Positions 1-6,604 of a stretch of 13,659 nucleotides of DNA are shown piece by piece; positions within the stretch are counted from its first letter, which is position 1, and every line of letters begins with the position of its first letter. Below the pieces are notes generated by a model. That model saw only the letters and a list, made by a program, of their open reading frames with translations, was not told the DNA's origin and did not search any database. A program made the translations under genes and the position numbers. This DNA comes from CALBPI01 sp039033695 (GTDB taxonomy: Bacteria > Pseudomonadota > Gammaproteobacteria > Steroidobacterales > Woeseiaceae): assembly GCA_039033695.1 (NCBI GenBank), contig JBCCCC010000088.1, forward strand, positions 1 through 13,659. The letters run 5' to 3'.

Positions 1-1
1 G

Positions 2-451
2 GTCGAAGAGAAGGTTGATCAGCGCAAAGCGGAGAAATTGGCCGCCAAGCTCAAGAAGGGGCGAGGATTTGACCTGGCTGACCTGCGCGACCAGCTTGAG
101 CAGATGCAAAACATGGGTGGTCTGGGCGCATTGATGGACAAGATGCCGATGCCGGGCAACATGAATCCGGCCGCGCTCAAGGGTCAAATGGACGACAAGC
201 AGATCCGCAGGCAGATAGCCATCATCAACTCAATGACCGTTGACGAGCAGCGTTTTCCTAGAAAAATCAATGGCTCACGGAAAAAGCGTATTGCCAAAGG
301 TGCAGGCCAGCAGATCCAGGATGTCAACCGTCTGCTCAAGCAGCACCTGCAAATGGAGCGCATGATGAAGAAGGTCTCGCGGGGCGGCATGAAGAAGCTC
401 ATGCGAGGCCTTGGTGGTGCTGGCGGCGGTATGCCGCCATTCGGTCGCTAG
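2..451 (+). CDS. ffh: Signal recognition particle protein Ffh, C-terminal part (5' truncated)
   Basis: Ffh is the SRP54 GTPase. With 4.5S RNA it binds signal sequences of nascent membrane proteins and delivers ribosomes to FtsY. Only the last 149 codons are present; the frame is open to the left edge and the N and G domains lie outside the window. What is visible is the end of the linker (VEEKVDQRKAEKLAAKLKKG), then the methionine-rich M domain. The stretch with QNMGGLGALMDKMP is typical of the hydrophobic signal-binding finger loop. Bases 230-340 encode NSMTVDEQRFP, GSRKKRIAKGAG and DVNRLLKQ, the helix-turn-helix that binds SRP RNA. The Gly/Met-rich tail ending in MPPFGR is normal for the family. 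The identification is secure. The next gene, rpsP, has its own likely promoter, so ffh is probably the end of its transcript. Confidence 0.97.
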   Translation, partial: VEEKVDQRKAEKLAAKLKKGRGFDLADLRDQLEQMQNMGGLGALMDKMPMPGNMNPAALKGQMDDKQIRRQIAIINSMTVDEQRFPRKINGSRKKRIAKGAGQQIQDVNRLLKQHLQMERMMKKVSRGGMKKLMRGLGGAGGGMPPFGR

Positions 452-472
452 TCGCGCTCAAACGGCTGTGCC

Positions 473-486
473 CCAGCACGTGCTGG
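473..486. repeat. Perfect 14-bp palindrome after ffh
   Basis: The sequence CCAGCACGTGCTGG is fully self-complementary and starts 22 bases after the ffh stop. As RNA it could fold as a CCAGC/GCTGG stem with an ACGT loop, followed by a loosely T-rich stretch (496-510) but no true U-tract. It could be a weak ffh terminator or a protein-binding site just upstream of the rpsP promoter. The sequence alone does not decide. Confidence 0.4.
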
Positions 487-502
487 CCTGCTGCTTAAGT
501 GT

Positions 503-530
503 TTGTCTTTCTGATGCAAAGCAGTACAAT
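503..530 (+). promoter_or_regulatory. Probable sigma-70 promoter of the rpsP-rimM-trmD-rplS operon
   Basis: TTGTCT (503-508, 4 of 6 to TTGACA) is separated by 16 bp from TACAAT (525-530, 5 of 6 to TATAAT). Transcription would start near 537 and give a leader of roughly 130 nt before the rpsP ATG at 670. The rest of the gap (537-669) holds a CTCGCGCGAG palindrome (590-599), an alternative CCTCG/CGAGG stem (589-593 with 603-607) and a possible long-range AGGCCC/GGGCCT pairing (553-558 with 645-650), but no gene. A modest Shine-Dalgarno (GGAA, 657-660) precedes rpsP. Confidence 0.55.
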
Positions 531-669
531 GGCCGGCTTGTTGCGTGCCAGCAGGCCCGAATGTGGGGGCAAGGTATGCGCCGAGTAGCCTCGCGCGAGT
601 GCCGAGGCGACCGACAATTTACTCAGAGGCACTGGCGTCAGGCTGGGCCTAACATCGGAATTCAAGATT

Positions 670-927
670 ATGGTCACAATTCGTCTGACACGTGGCGGTG
701 CAAAGAAGCGCCCGTTCTATCACATCGTGGTAACGGACAGCCGTAACCGTCGTGACGGTCGTTACATTGAGCGCCTTGGCTATTTCAACCCGCTCGCCAA
801 AGCAAACAGCGAAGGCTTGCGTATTGATATCGAACGCGCCGATCACTGGATTAGCCATGGCGCGCAGCCGTCTGATCGGGTTGCACAATTGCTCAAGCGC
901 TATCGCAAGGCGCAAGAGGCGGCCTAA
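670..927 (+). CDS. rpsP: 30S ribosomal protein S16
   Basis: S16 is a small-subunit protein that binds 16S rRNA in the 5' domain and is needed for efficient 30S assembly. The 85-residue product has the standard S16 length and signature: MVTIRLTRGGAKKRPFYHIV at the start, then RNRRDGRYIERLGYFNP and, near the end, SDRVAQLLKRY. The ATG at 670 is supported by this match from the first residue and by GGAA about nine bases upstream. It is the first gene of the classical rpsP-rimM-trmD-rplS operon, 32 bp before rimM. The only notable point is the long untranslated leader. Confidence 0.98.
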   Translation: MVTIRLTRGGAKKRPFYHIVVTDSRNRRDGRYIERLGYFNPLAKANSEGLRIDIERADHWISHGAQPSDRVAQLLKRYRKAQEAA

Positions 928-959
928 GGTTAGTTGGTCAGGTCGACGAGTCTGGCCTG

Positions 960-1487
960 GTGACGGGAACACACGATAAAACAGTTGTCGTTGGTGAAAT
1001 CCGCGGTATCTATGGTGTTAAAGGCTGGGTCAAATTGTATTCATGGACCCGGCCACGTGAAAATCTGCTGACCTACTCAACGTTCGTGACCCCGGAAGGC
1101 AGGACGCTGAATTTGTTAGCGGGACGTGAGCAGGGCAAAACGCTCATTGGCAAGTTTGACGGCTTTGACAGTCGCGACGATGCCGAACAGGCTCAGGGTC
1201 TAACGCTGACGGTTTCTCGCAGCGCATTGCCGGCAACGGCGGAGGCCGAGGGCGAGTACTACTGGGCCGACCTTGTCGGTCTGACCGTGGTAGACGAGGC
1301 GAGAGGTGAACTTGGCATTGTCGATCACCTGCTCGAGACAGGCGCCAACGATGTGATGGTGCTTGAGAATGTACAAGGCGGGCAAAGCCTGCTGCCGTTC
1401 GTGATGGGCCAGGTGGTCAAACACGTAGACCTTGCGAACGGCAAAATCGATGTTGATTGGCCTGGCGCCGACGACATCGCGGATTGA
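960..1487 (+). CDS. rimM: Ribosome maturation factor RimM
   Basis: RimM is a 16S rRNA processing and 30S assembly factor that binds S19 and helps mature the 30S head. The product is 175 residues, close to the usual 170-180. It has an N-terminal RimM beta-barrel (about residues 9-90, beginning VVVGEIRGIYGVKGWVK) and a C-terminal PRC-barrel (about 98-170, with YYWADLVGLTVV and ANDVMVLE). The start is GTG at 960. No ATG lies in frame upstream, and the family match begins within eight residues, so GTG is well supported, although the Shine-Dalgarno is poor. The stop at 1487 is four bases before the trmD ATG, which implies translational coupling. Confidence 0.96.
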   Translation: MTGTHDKTVVVGEIRGIYGVKGWVKLYSWTRPRENLLTYSTFVTPEGRTLNLLAGREQGKTLIGKFDGFDSRDDAEQAQGLTLTVSRSALPATAEAEGEYYWADLVGLTVVDEARGELGIVDHLLETGANDVMVLENVQGGQSLLPFVMGQVVKHVDLANGKIDVDWPGADDIAD

Positions 1488-1491
1488 CACA

Positions 1492-2241
1492 ATGCGGATA
1501 CAGGTCATCACACTGTTCCCGCAAATGATTGAAACGCTGACCGAATTCGGCATTACCGGCCGGGCAGCGAAGCAAGGGTTGCTTGAGGTGTCGTGCACTA
1601 ATCCCCGGGATTTTTGTGACGACCCGCATCGCACAGTAGATGATCGTCCATTTGGTGGCGGTCCGGGCATGGTCATGAAATTTGCCCCGTGCGTTGCAGC
1701 GATCCGTGCGGCCAGGGCGGCCAGCGAAGGCGCGATCAGCGTGCTGATGACGCCGCAGGGCCGTCGTTTGGATCAGTCCGGCGTGCAGCGGTTAGCGCAG
1801 TCGCCAGGCTTGATTCTGGTGGCCGGAAGGTATGAAGGCCTGGACGAGCGTATCGTTGAGGCGGAGATTGATGAGGAGTTATCGCTCGGCGATTTTGTGT
1901 TGAGCGGTGGCGAGTTGGCAGCCATGGCGGTCATTGACAGTGTCGCGCGTTTGCAACCGGGTGCACTGGGCCATGCGGACTCGGCGACGCAGGACTCGTT
2001 TAGCGATGGCTTGCTCGAGCATCCGCACTATACGCGGCCAACGGCAGCGGAAGGGCGGCAAGTGCCTGACGTGCTGCGTGGCGGCGACCACGCAGCTATC
2101 GCGCGCTGGCGTCGACAGCAGGCGCTGGGGCGCACATGGTTGCGGCGACCGGATTTACTGGCAGCCGCATCGTTGACAGAAACTGACCAGCAATTGCTGG
2201 AGGCATTCAAGGTTGCGCATAAGCGTGATCAGACGGACTGA
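1492..2241 (+). CDS. trmD: tRNA (guanine-N1-)-methyltransferase TrmD
   Basis: TrmD methylates N1 of G37 in tRNAs with G36-G37, using S-adenosylmethionine, and prevents +1 frameshifting; it is essential in many bacteria. The ATG at 1492 gives 249 residues (E. coli has 255) and starts MRIQVITLFP as the family does; the frame stays open upstream but that part overlaps rimM. Visible signatures are FGGGPGMVM (about 54-62), GRYEGLDERI (112-121) and LGDFVLSGGE (132-141), which form the trefoil-knot AdoMet site. QDSFSDGLLEHPHYTRP follows; Asp168 there corresponds by motif to the catalytic Asp169 of the E. coli enzyme. The C-terminal RRQQALGRTWLRRPDLL tRNA-binding segment is also intact. It is third in the operon, 42 bp before rplS. 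Confidence 0.98.
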   Translation: MRIQVITLFPQMIETLTEFGITGRAAKQGLLEVSCTNPRDFCDDPHRTVDDRPFGGGPGMVMKFAPCVAAIRAARAASEGAISVLMTPQGRRLDQSGVQRLAQSPGLILVAGRYEGLDERIVEAEIDEELSLGDFVLSGGELAAMAVIDSVARLQPGALGHADSATQDSFSDGLLEHPHYTRPTAAEGRQVPDVLRGGDHAAIARWRRQQALGRTWLRRPDLLAAASLTETDQQLLEAFKVAHKRDQTD

Positions 2242-2283
2242 AACTTTGACTGGGTGCGCAGGCGCGCCAATGGGTGAGAAAAA

Positions 2284-2628
2284 ATGAGCAAAATCATTGA
2301 TGCGATTGATCAGGAGCAAATGACGCGTGACGTGCCGGACTTTGGTCCCGGCGACACTGTCGTTGTGCAGGTTCGTGTAAAAGAGGGTGATCGTGAGCGC
2401 TTGCAGTCCTATGAAGGTGTTGTAATCGCGAAGAAAAACCGCGGCATCAACTCGTCATTTACGGTGCGCAAGATGTCGCACGGCGAAGGTGTTGAGCGCG
2501 TGTTCCAAACCTACAGCCAAGGCATCGGTGATATCACCGTCAAGCGTCGCGGCGACGTTCGTCGCGCCAAGTTGTACTACCTGCGCGGTCGTACCGGTAA
2601 AGCGGCTCGTATTCGCGAGAAAATCTAG
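2284..2628 (+). CDS. rplS: 50S ribosomal protein L19
   Basis: L19 lies at the 30S-50S interface near the A site. The 114-residue product matches the family in length and sequence: a short N-terminal helix, then PDFGPGDTVVVQVRVKEGDRER, the EGVVIAKKNRGINSSFTVRK core and the C-terminal KRRGDVRRAKLYYLRGRTGKAARI. ATG 2284 is preceded by GGGTGAG and an A-run at a normal distance. It is the last gene of the rpsP operon. Only 56 bp separate its stop from the next same-strand gene, and that gap is mostly an imperfect hairpin (2647-2676), so some read-through into the transporter genes is plausible. Confidence 0.98.
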   Translation: MSKIIDAIDQEQMTRDVPDFGPGDTVVVQVRVKEGDRERLQSYEGVVIAKKNRGINSSFTVRKMSHGEGVERVFQTYSQGIGDITVKRRGDVRRAKLYYLRGRTGKAARIREKI

Positions 2629-2646
2629 ACACGGCTTGTGCACGCC

Positions 2647-2676
2647 TGCGGGTGGTCCCGCTTTGGGAACCCCGCA
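2647..2676 (+). terminator. Imperfect hairpin between rplS and tatT (possible weak terminator or attenuator)
   Basis: Two alternative folds are visible. The short one is GCGGG (2648-2652), loop TGGT, CCCGC (2657-2661), then only TTT, so at best a weak intrinsic terminator. The long one pairs TGCGGG (2647-2652) with CCCGCA (2671-2676) and TCCC (2656-2659) with GGGA (2665-2668), with a bulge at 2653 and a mismatch between 2655 and 2669. The long fold ends one base before the GGAG (2678-2681) that may serve the tatT start, so it could also influence tatT translation. Function is inferred. Confidence 0.4.
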
Positions 2677-2684
2677 CGGAGCCT

Positions 2685-3590
2685 ATGGTCAACCTAGCAA
2701 TGACAGCCTGGTCTCACCTTAGTTGGCGCCGCCTCGTCGCGCCTGTACGCCTGATGCTCGCCAGCGCTGTGCTGCTGAGTGCGACAGGTTGTGCTGGCCT
2801 GGTGTCGTCTGCTGCAAGCCGATTTGCCGATAATCTTGGTATGGCGGTGCTCAACCAGCCAGATCCGCAGATTGTCAGCGACGGCGCACCATCCTATTTG
2901 CTCTTGCTGGATAGCTTGCTCGAAGGTAACCCTGACGATCCGGCATTGCTGTCAGCTGCTGCAGATTTGTATGCGGCCTACGGCGCTGTGTTCGCGCGCG
3001 ATCCAGAGCGCGCCAAGATCCTCACCACACGCGCATTGGGCTACGCAGAGCGTGCCATTTGTCTTGAATACGAGGCAGGTTGCAGCTGGCCGTCAGTGCC
3101 ATTCCAGGCGTTTGAGGCGTCGCTGCCAGCGCTTGGTGAGAAGCAGATCGGGTCAGCCAGTAGCTACGCCGTGGCCTCATTAGCGTACATTCGCGCCCAC
3201 AGCGACGATTGGGGTGCACTGGCCAGATTGCCGCACATTGAGGCGCTGGTGCTCACGCTTGTGCCTTTCACACAAGATGCCGATCGCGGTGCGATGTACA
3301 ACTACCTCGGCATTCTTAACAGCCTTCGCCCGCCGGCGCTCGGCGGCCAGCCGGAGGTTGCTCGCGAATATTTCGAGAAAGCGATAGCACTCAGCGAGGG
3401 CCGGGATCTTGCGATCAAAGTTGAGTTCGCTCGCGGCTACGCCCGCATGCTTTATGAGCAGGAGCTGCATGATCGGCTGCTCACCGAGGTGCTGGCGGCC
3501 GATCCCGAGGCTGATGGACTGACGTTGACCAACACGCTGGCGCAACGCGATGCGACGCAGTTGCTGGAAAGCGGCAAAGACTATTTTTAG
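2685..3590 (+). CDS. tatT: TatT-type TPR lipoprotein of a TRAP transporter (TPAT T-component)
   Basis: The product resembles the TRAP transporter T-component (TatT) family: lipoproteins of cryptic TPR-like helices that, in Treponema pallidum, form a trimer and contact the binding protein TatP. From ATG 2685 it is 301 residues. It has a basic N-terminus (residues 15-22), a hydrophobic stretch (about 23-34) and a lipobox-like ATGC with the lipidated Cys36, so it should be anchored in a periplasm-facing membrane. The remainder is all-helical and Ala/Leu-rich, with family-like segments NPDDPALLSAAADLYAAYG, RALGYAERAI and LGGQPEVAREYFEKAIALS; the last is a good TPR-like helix pair. The start is chosen for GGAG at 2678-2681, although the spacing of three bases is short. 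ATG 2700 or GTG 2652 are alternatives, and the lipobox is kept in all three. The dctPQM genes immediately downstream support the role; the transported compound is unknown. Confidence 0.87.
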   Translation: MVNLAMTAWSHLSWRRLVAPVRLMLASAVLLSATGCAGLVSSAASRFADNLGMAVLNQPDPQIVSDGAPSYLLLLDSLLEGNPDDPALLSAAADLYAAYGAVFARDPERAKILTTRALGYAERAICLEYEAGCSWPSVPFQAFEASLPALGEKQIGSASSYAVASLAYIRAHSDDWGALARLPHIEALVLTLVPFTQDADRGAMYNYLGILNSLRPPALGGQPEVAREYFEKAIALSEGRDLAIKVEFARGYARMLYEQELHDRLLTEVLAADPEADGLTLTNTLAQRDATQLLESGKDYF

Positions 3591-3651
3591 CGATTGGCGA
3601 AATACCAGCGCAACCTTGCCGGTCCTATCCTGTCAGAGAATACAAGTTACT

Positions 3652-3670
3652 CGTTCACGGAACGTTCACG
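3652..3670. promoter_or_regulatory. Operator-like repeat upstream of dctP
   Basis: The octamer CGTTCACG occurs twice, at 3652-3659 and 3663-3670, with an 11-bp period (one helical turn). The first copy also forms an inverted repeat CGTTC-ACG-GAACG (3652-3664). An AT-rich TATTATT lies at 3681-3687 and could be a -10 region, but no recognisable -35 sits at the right distance. That arrangement is what one expects of an activator-dependent promoter with the activator bound over the -35 position. The remainder of the 150-bp gap (3591-3740) shows nothing else. Regulation is inferred from pattern only. Confidence 0.4.
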
Positions 3671-3740
3671 CTGACTGGCGTATTATTGGCCCGATTTATG
3701 CTGCGTAGCAGTGCGTCGTCGGCCAGGGAGGTGTAGCGAC

Positions 3741-4760
3741 ATGAAACGATTATTGAAGCTGCTCGCGATCGCGGGCACGTTGGGATTGGGTTCGGTCGCC
3801 TCGGCCGAGACCTTCAAGTTGGCAACCATCGCGCCGGAGAATTCGCAGTGGATGCGCGATATGCGCGCGGGCGCGGCTGAGATCAAAGAGCGCACAGAGG
3901 GTCGCGTCGAAATCAAGCTGTTCGGCGGTGGTGTCATGGGTAATGACAACAAGGTTCTGCGCAAGATCCGGATCGGGCAGCTGCACGGTGGTGCGTTTAC
4001 CGCTGGCAGCTTGATGGACCGTTATCCGGATCTGTCGATTTATGGCTTGCCGTTGCTGTTCAACTCGCAAGCCGAGGTGGACTATGTGCGCGCCGCACTC
4101 GATGCGGAGTTAAAGCAGGGGCTCGAAGATGCAGGCTTTGTCAGCTTTGGTTTCGCTGGTGGTGGTTTTGCAATGGTGCTCGGTAACGCACCCGTGCGCA
4201 GCCTGTCGGATCTCGAGAACCAGAAGGTCTGGGTGCCAGAGGGTGACACGATAAGCTATGCAGGCATGCAGGCGCTGGATTTGTCTCCGGTCACATTGCC
4301 CGTCACTGACGTGCTGACCGGCCTGCAAACTGGACTCCTGGATATTGTGGCTACACCACCTGTCGGCGCCCTCGTGTTGCAATGGCACACCAAGGTGAGC
4401 TTCGGCACGCCAATGCCATTGGTTTACACGATGGCATTCATGGCGATCGACAAGAAGCGTTTTGATCGCTTGTCGGCAGATGATCAGCAGGTCGTTCGCG
4501 AAGTCATGGGCGACATCTACGCGAATTTTGAGCAGGTCAATCGCGTGGATAATGAAAAGGCCCTGGCTGCATTGGAGCAAGTCGGCATTGAGATGGTAGA
4601 GCTTGAAGCGGGCCAACTCGATCAATGGCGTGCCGCAGTTAACGGTGCCAACCGTGAGTTGGCTGATGAGGGTGTATTCTCAGCTGATCTGTACGCTCGC
4701 ATCAATGGCTTGCTGAAAACCTTCCGCAGCGGTAACTTGGCGAACACATCGACTGACTAA
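3741..4760 (+). CDS. dctP: TRAP transporter substrate-binding protein, DctP family
   Basis: This is the periplasmic solute-binding subunit (P) of a TRAP transporter. ATG 3741 follows GGGAGG (3726-3731) and gives 339 residues. A Sec signal peptide (MKRLLKLL, hydrophobic core, ASA before Glu23) predicts cleavage after Ala22. The mature protein shows the DctP fold signatures: ETFKLATIAPENSQW, GRVEIKLFGGGVMG, LRKIRIGQLHGGAF, LPLLFNSQAEVDYV and TDVLTGLQTGLLDIV. The segment that normally reads as K-x-R-x-P, where Arg contacts the substrate carboxylate, is here QKVWVPEGD with Trp164 in the Arg position. Family knowledge therefore argues against a simple C4-dicarboxylate or sialic-acid type ligand. 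It lies between tatT (150 bp upstream) and dctQ (12 bp downstream). The role is secure; the ligand is unknown. Confidence 0.95.
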   Translation: MKRLLKLLAIAGTLGLGSVASAETFKLATIAPENSQWMRDMRAGAAEIKERTEGRVEIKLFGGGVMGNDNKVLRKIRIGQLHGGAFTAGSLMDRYPDLSIYGLPLLFNSQAEVDYVRAALDAELKQGLEDAGFVSFGFAGGGFAMVLGNAPVRSLSDLENQKVWVPEGDTISYAGMQALDLSPVTLPVTDVLTGLQTGLLDIVATPPVGALVLQWHTKVSFGTPMPLVYTMAFMAIDKKRFDRLSADDQQVVREVMGDIYANFEQVNRVDNEKALAALEQVGIEMVELEAGQLDQWRAAVNGANRELADEGVFSADLYARINGLLKTFRSGNLANTSTD

Positions 4761-4772
4761 CCAGGCCACACC

Positions 4773-5285
4773 TTGCTCATTCGGAAACTCGCCCGCTGGG
4801 GCAAAGCGGGCGAAGACGCCGCTTTGGTGCTGTTGCTCGGCGCAATGATCTTGCTGGCGAGCAGCCAGATCGTAATGCGCAATATGTTTGACTCCGGATT
4901 CATCTGGGCAGATGAGTCTTTGCGCCTGATGGTGTTGTGGCTGGCATTGGCCGGTTCCGTTGCTGCCAGCCGCGCGGATAAGCATATCTCGATCAATGTG
5001 CTCTCTCGTTTTCTGCCCGCGACAGGCCAGTTGCTTGCAAGAGTAGTAACTAACCTGTTCACCACGGGTGTCTGCGGCCTGCTTGCCTATCATTCTTGGC
5101 GATTTGTTGCCGAGTCCCGCGAGTACGAAGATACGTTGCTGGGTGGCCAGCCCGCCTGGTGGTTCCAAGTCGTGTTACCTGTCGCGTTTGCACTCATGTG
5201 TTGGCGCTACCTGTGTTTCCTGCTTGCTGATAGTTATCGCCTGGTACGGCGCAAACCTGCACCGAAGCAGGTGCCGCTACCATGA
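4773..5285 (+). CDS. dctQ: TRAP transporter small permease subunit DctQ
   Basis: DctQ is the four-helix membrane subunit that pairs with DctM and helps dock the binding protein. The 170-residue product has four hydrophobic segments at about residues 17-37, 50-67, 88-107 and 128-151. Between the first two is the family motif around MRNMFDSGFIWADESLRLMV; ADKHISINVLSRFLP follows the second. The start is TTG at 4773, 12 bp after the dctP stop, with no strong Shine-Dalgarno. The next in-frame ATG (4845) would delete half of the first membrane helix, so TTG is preferred. Weak initiation here could keep membrane subunits scarce relative to the binding protein. Its stop overlaps the dctM ATG by four bases (ATGA), indicating coupled translation. 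Confidence 0.93.
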   Translation: MLIRKLARWGKAGEDAALVLLLGAMILLASSQIVMRNMFDSGFIWADESLRLMVLWLALAGSVAASRADKHISINVLSRFLPATGQLLARVVTNLFTTGVCGLLAYHSWRFVAESREYEDTLLGGQPAWWFQVVLPVAFALMCWRYLCFLLADSYRLVRRKPAPKQVPLP

Positions 5286-6535
5286 TCGTGACCGGGCTGA
5301 TATTGGGCTTGCTGGCACTGTTCGGCGCACCGCTGTTTGCCATCATCGCTGCGAGCGCGATGTGGGCCTATTATCGTGAAGACATCGATGTGTCTGCCAT
5401 TGCGATCGAGTTCTTTTCTATCGCAGAGATGCCTGTGCTGCTTGCGATCCCGCTGTTTACGTTTGCAGGGTACTTGCTCAGCGAAAGCCAGGCACCAAGC
5501 CGTTTGGTACGACTGACTCAGGCACTGCTTGGCTGGATGCCCGGCGGCTTGGCGATCGTGTCGCTGGCGGCTTGCGCGTTCTTTACGGCATTTACCGGTG
5601 CCTCGGGCGTTACTATTATTGCGTTGGGCGCTATCTTGTTTCCCGCGCTCGCCCAAGCCGGGTACGGTGACAAATTCAACCTTGGCCTGGTGACATCTGC
5701 CGGCAGCCTTGGCCTGTTATTCGCACCGTCGTTGCCGCTGATTCTCTATGGCATTGTGGCGCAGGTTCCGATCGACAGTTTGTTCCGCGCCGGTATTCTG
5801 CCCGGCATGTTGATGCTGATCATGCTCGCCGGCTATAGCCTGTGGGTCAATCGCGGCACGAGCCAGCCATTGTCGCAGTTTTCATGGCAAGAAGTACGTG
5901 GCGCGTTGCGAGAGAGTGTCTGGGAGTTGCCGCTGCCCGTCGTCGTGCTGGGTGGCATTTACTCGGGATATTTTGCGGTGTCCGAGGCAGCTGCGGTTAC
6001 AGCACTCTACGCGCTGATCGTCGAGGTCTTTATCCTGCGCGAAATCCCTCTGAAGCGCGTTCCCGACATCATGCGCGAGTCAATGCTGCTCGTGGGCGGC
6101 ATCCTCGTCATTCTGGGCGTGTCACTGGCTTCGACCAATATCATGATCGATTCAGGAGTACCGCAGCGCCTGCTGGAATGGGTGAGCAGCTTTGTAACGG
6201 GACAGGCGAGCTTCCTGATTCTACTCTTGCTGTTCCTGTTGGTGCTCGGCGCCATACTGGATATCTTCTCGGCGTTGGTGTTAGTGGTGCCCCTGATCTT
6301 GCCCGTCGCGCTGGAATACGGCATCGAGCCTGTGCACCTTGGCATTGTGTTTCTTGCGGCCATGCAACTGGGCTATCTGACGCCACCCGTCGGACTCAAC
6401 CTGTTCATTGCCAGTTATCGCTTCGAGAAACCGATCACCGAAGTTTACGCTGCGACGTTCCCGTTCCTCGTAATTTTGCTATTGTCAGTGGTTATCATTA
6501 CGTTCTGGCCGGCGTTGTCGCTGGTGTTTTTGTAG
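5282..6535 (+). CDS. dctM: TRAP transporter large permease subunit DctM
   Basis: DctM forms the transport domain of TRAP carriers, which use a sodium gradient to import solute delivered by the binding protein. The 417-residue product is close to the usual 425 and is almost entirely hydrophobic, consistent with about 11-12 membrane spans. Family motifs include IPLFTFAGYLLSES (56-69), the hairpin motif FTGASGVTIIALGAILFPAL (104-123), SGYFAVSEAAAVTALYAL (228-245), GAILDIFSALVLVVPLILPV (323-342) and YLTPPVGLNLFIASY (365-379). The GASGVT and TPPVGLNLF elements correspond to the sodium/substrate-site hairpins of the family. ATG 5282 overlaps the dctQ stop. The gene appears intact and ends the transporter operon; no clear terminator follows. 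Confidence 0.97.
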   Translation: MIVTGLILGLLALFGAPLFAIIAASAMWAYYREDIDVSAIAIEFFSIAEMPVLLAIPLFTFAGYLLSESQAPSRLVRLTQALLGWMPGGLAIVSLAACAFFTAFTGASGVTIIALGAILFPALAQAGYGDKFNLGLVTSAGSLGLLFAPSLPLILYGIVAQVPIDSLFRAGILPGMLMLIMLAGYSLWVNRGTSQPLSQFSWQEVRGALRESVWELPLPVVVLGGIYSGYFAVSEAAAVTALYALIVEVFILREIPLKRVPDIMRESMLLVGGILVILGVSLASTNIMIDSGVPQRLLEWVSSFVTGQASFLILLLLFLLVLGAILDIFSALVLVVPLILPVALEYGIEPVHLGIVFLAAMQLGYLTPPVGLNLFIASYRFEKPITEVYAATFPFLVILLLSVVIITFWPALSLVFL

Positions 6536-6577
6536 TACCCAACGTCCACTACGCATCTGCCGCGGCCTTATGTCGCA

Positions 6578-6596
6578 ACGCAGTATATTGCTGCGT
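6578..6596. repeat. Inverted repeat in the dctM-sppA gap
   Basis: ACGCAG (6578-6583) and CTGCGT (6591-6596) form a perfect 6-bp inverted repeat around an AT-rich TATATTG core. It could be a hairpin in RNA or an operator; the TATATT core resembles a -10 hexamer but lacks a matching -35. No T-tract follows, so it is not a standard terminator. Confidence 0.35.
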
Positions 6597-6604
6597 CAGA
6601 GACT

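Noticed and set aside
473..510. Intrinsic terminator for ffh
   Set aside because: The palindrome is good but no continuous T-run follows; kept only as a repeat.
411..746. Open frame bridging the ffh-rpsP gap on the plus strand
   Set aside because: It overlaps both genes out of frame, has Cys/Arg-rich low-quality sequence, and spans the likely rpsP promoter and leader.
1432..1491. N-terminal extension of TrmD
   Set aside because: It overlaps the end of rimM, and the family begins exactly at the ATG at 1492.
3711..3740. Upstream GTG start for DctP
   Set aside because: The ATG at 3741 has a strong Shine-Dalgarno and begins a normal signal peptide; the extension would spoil it.
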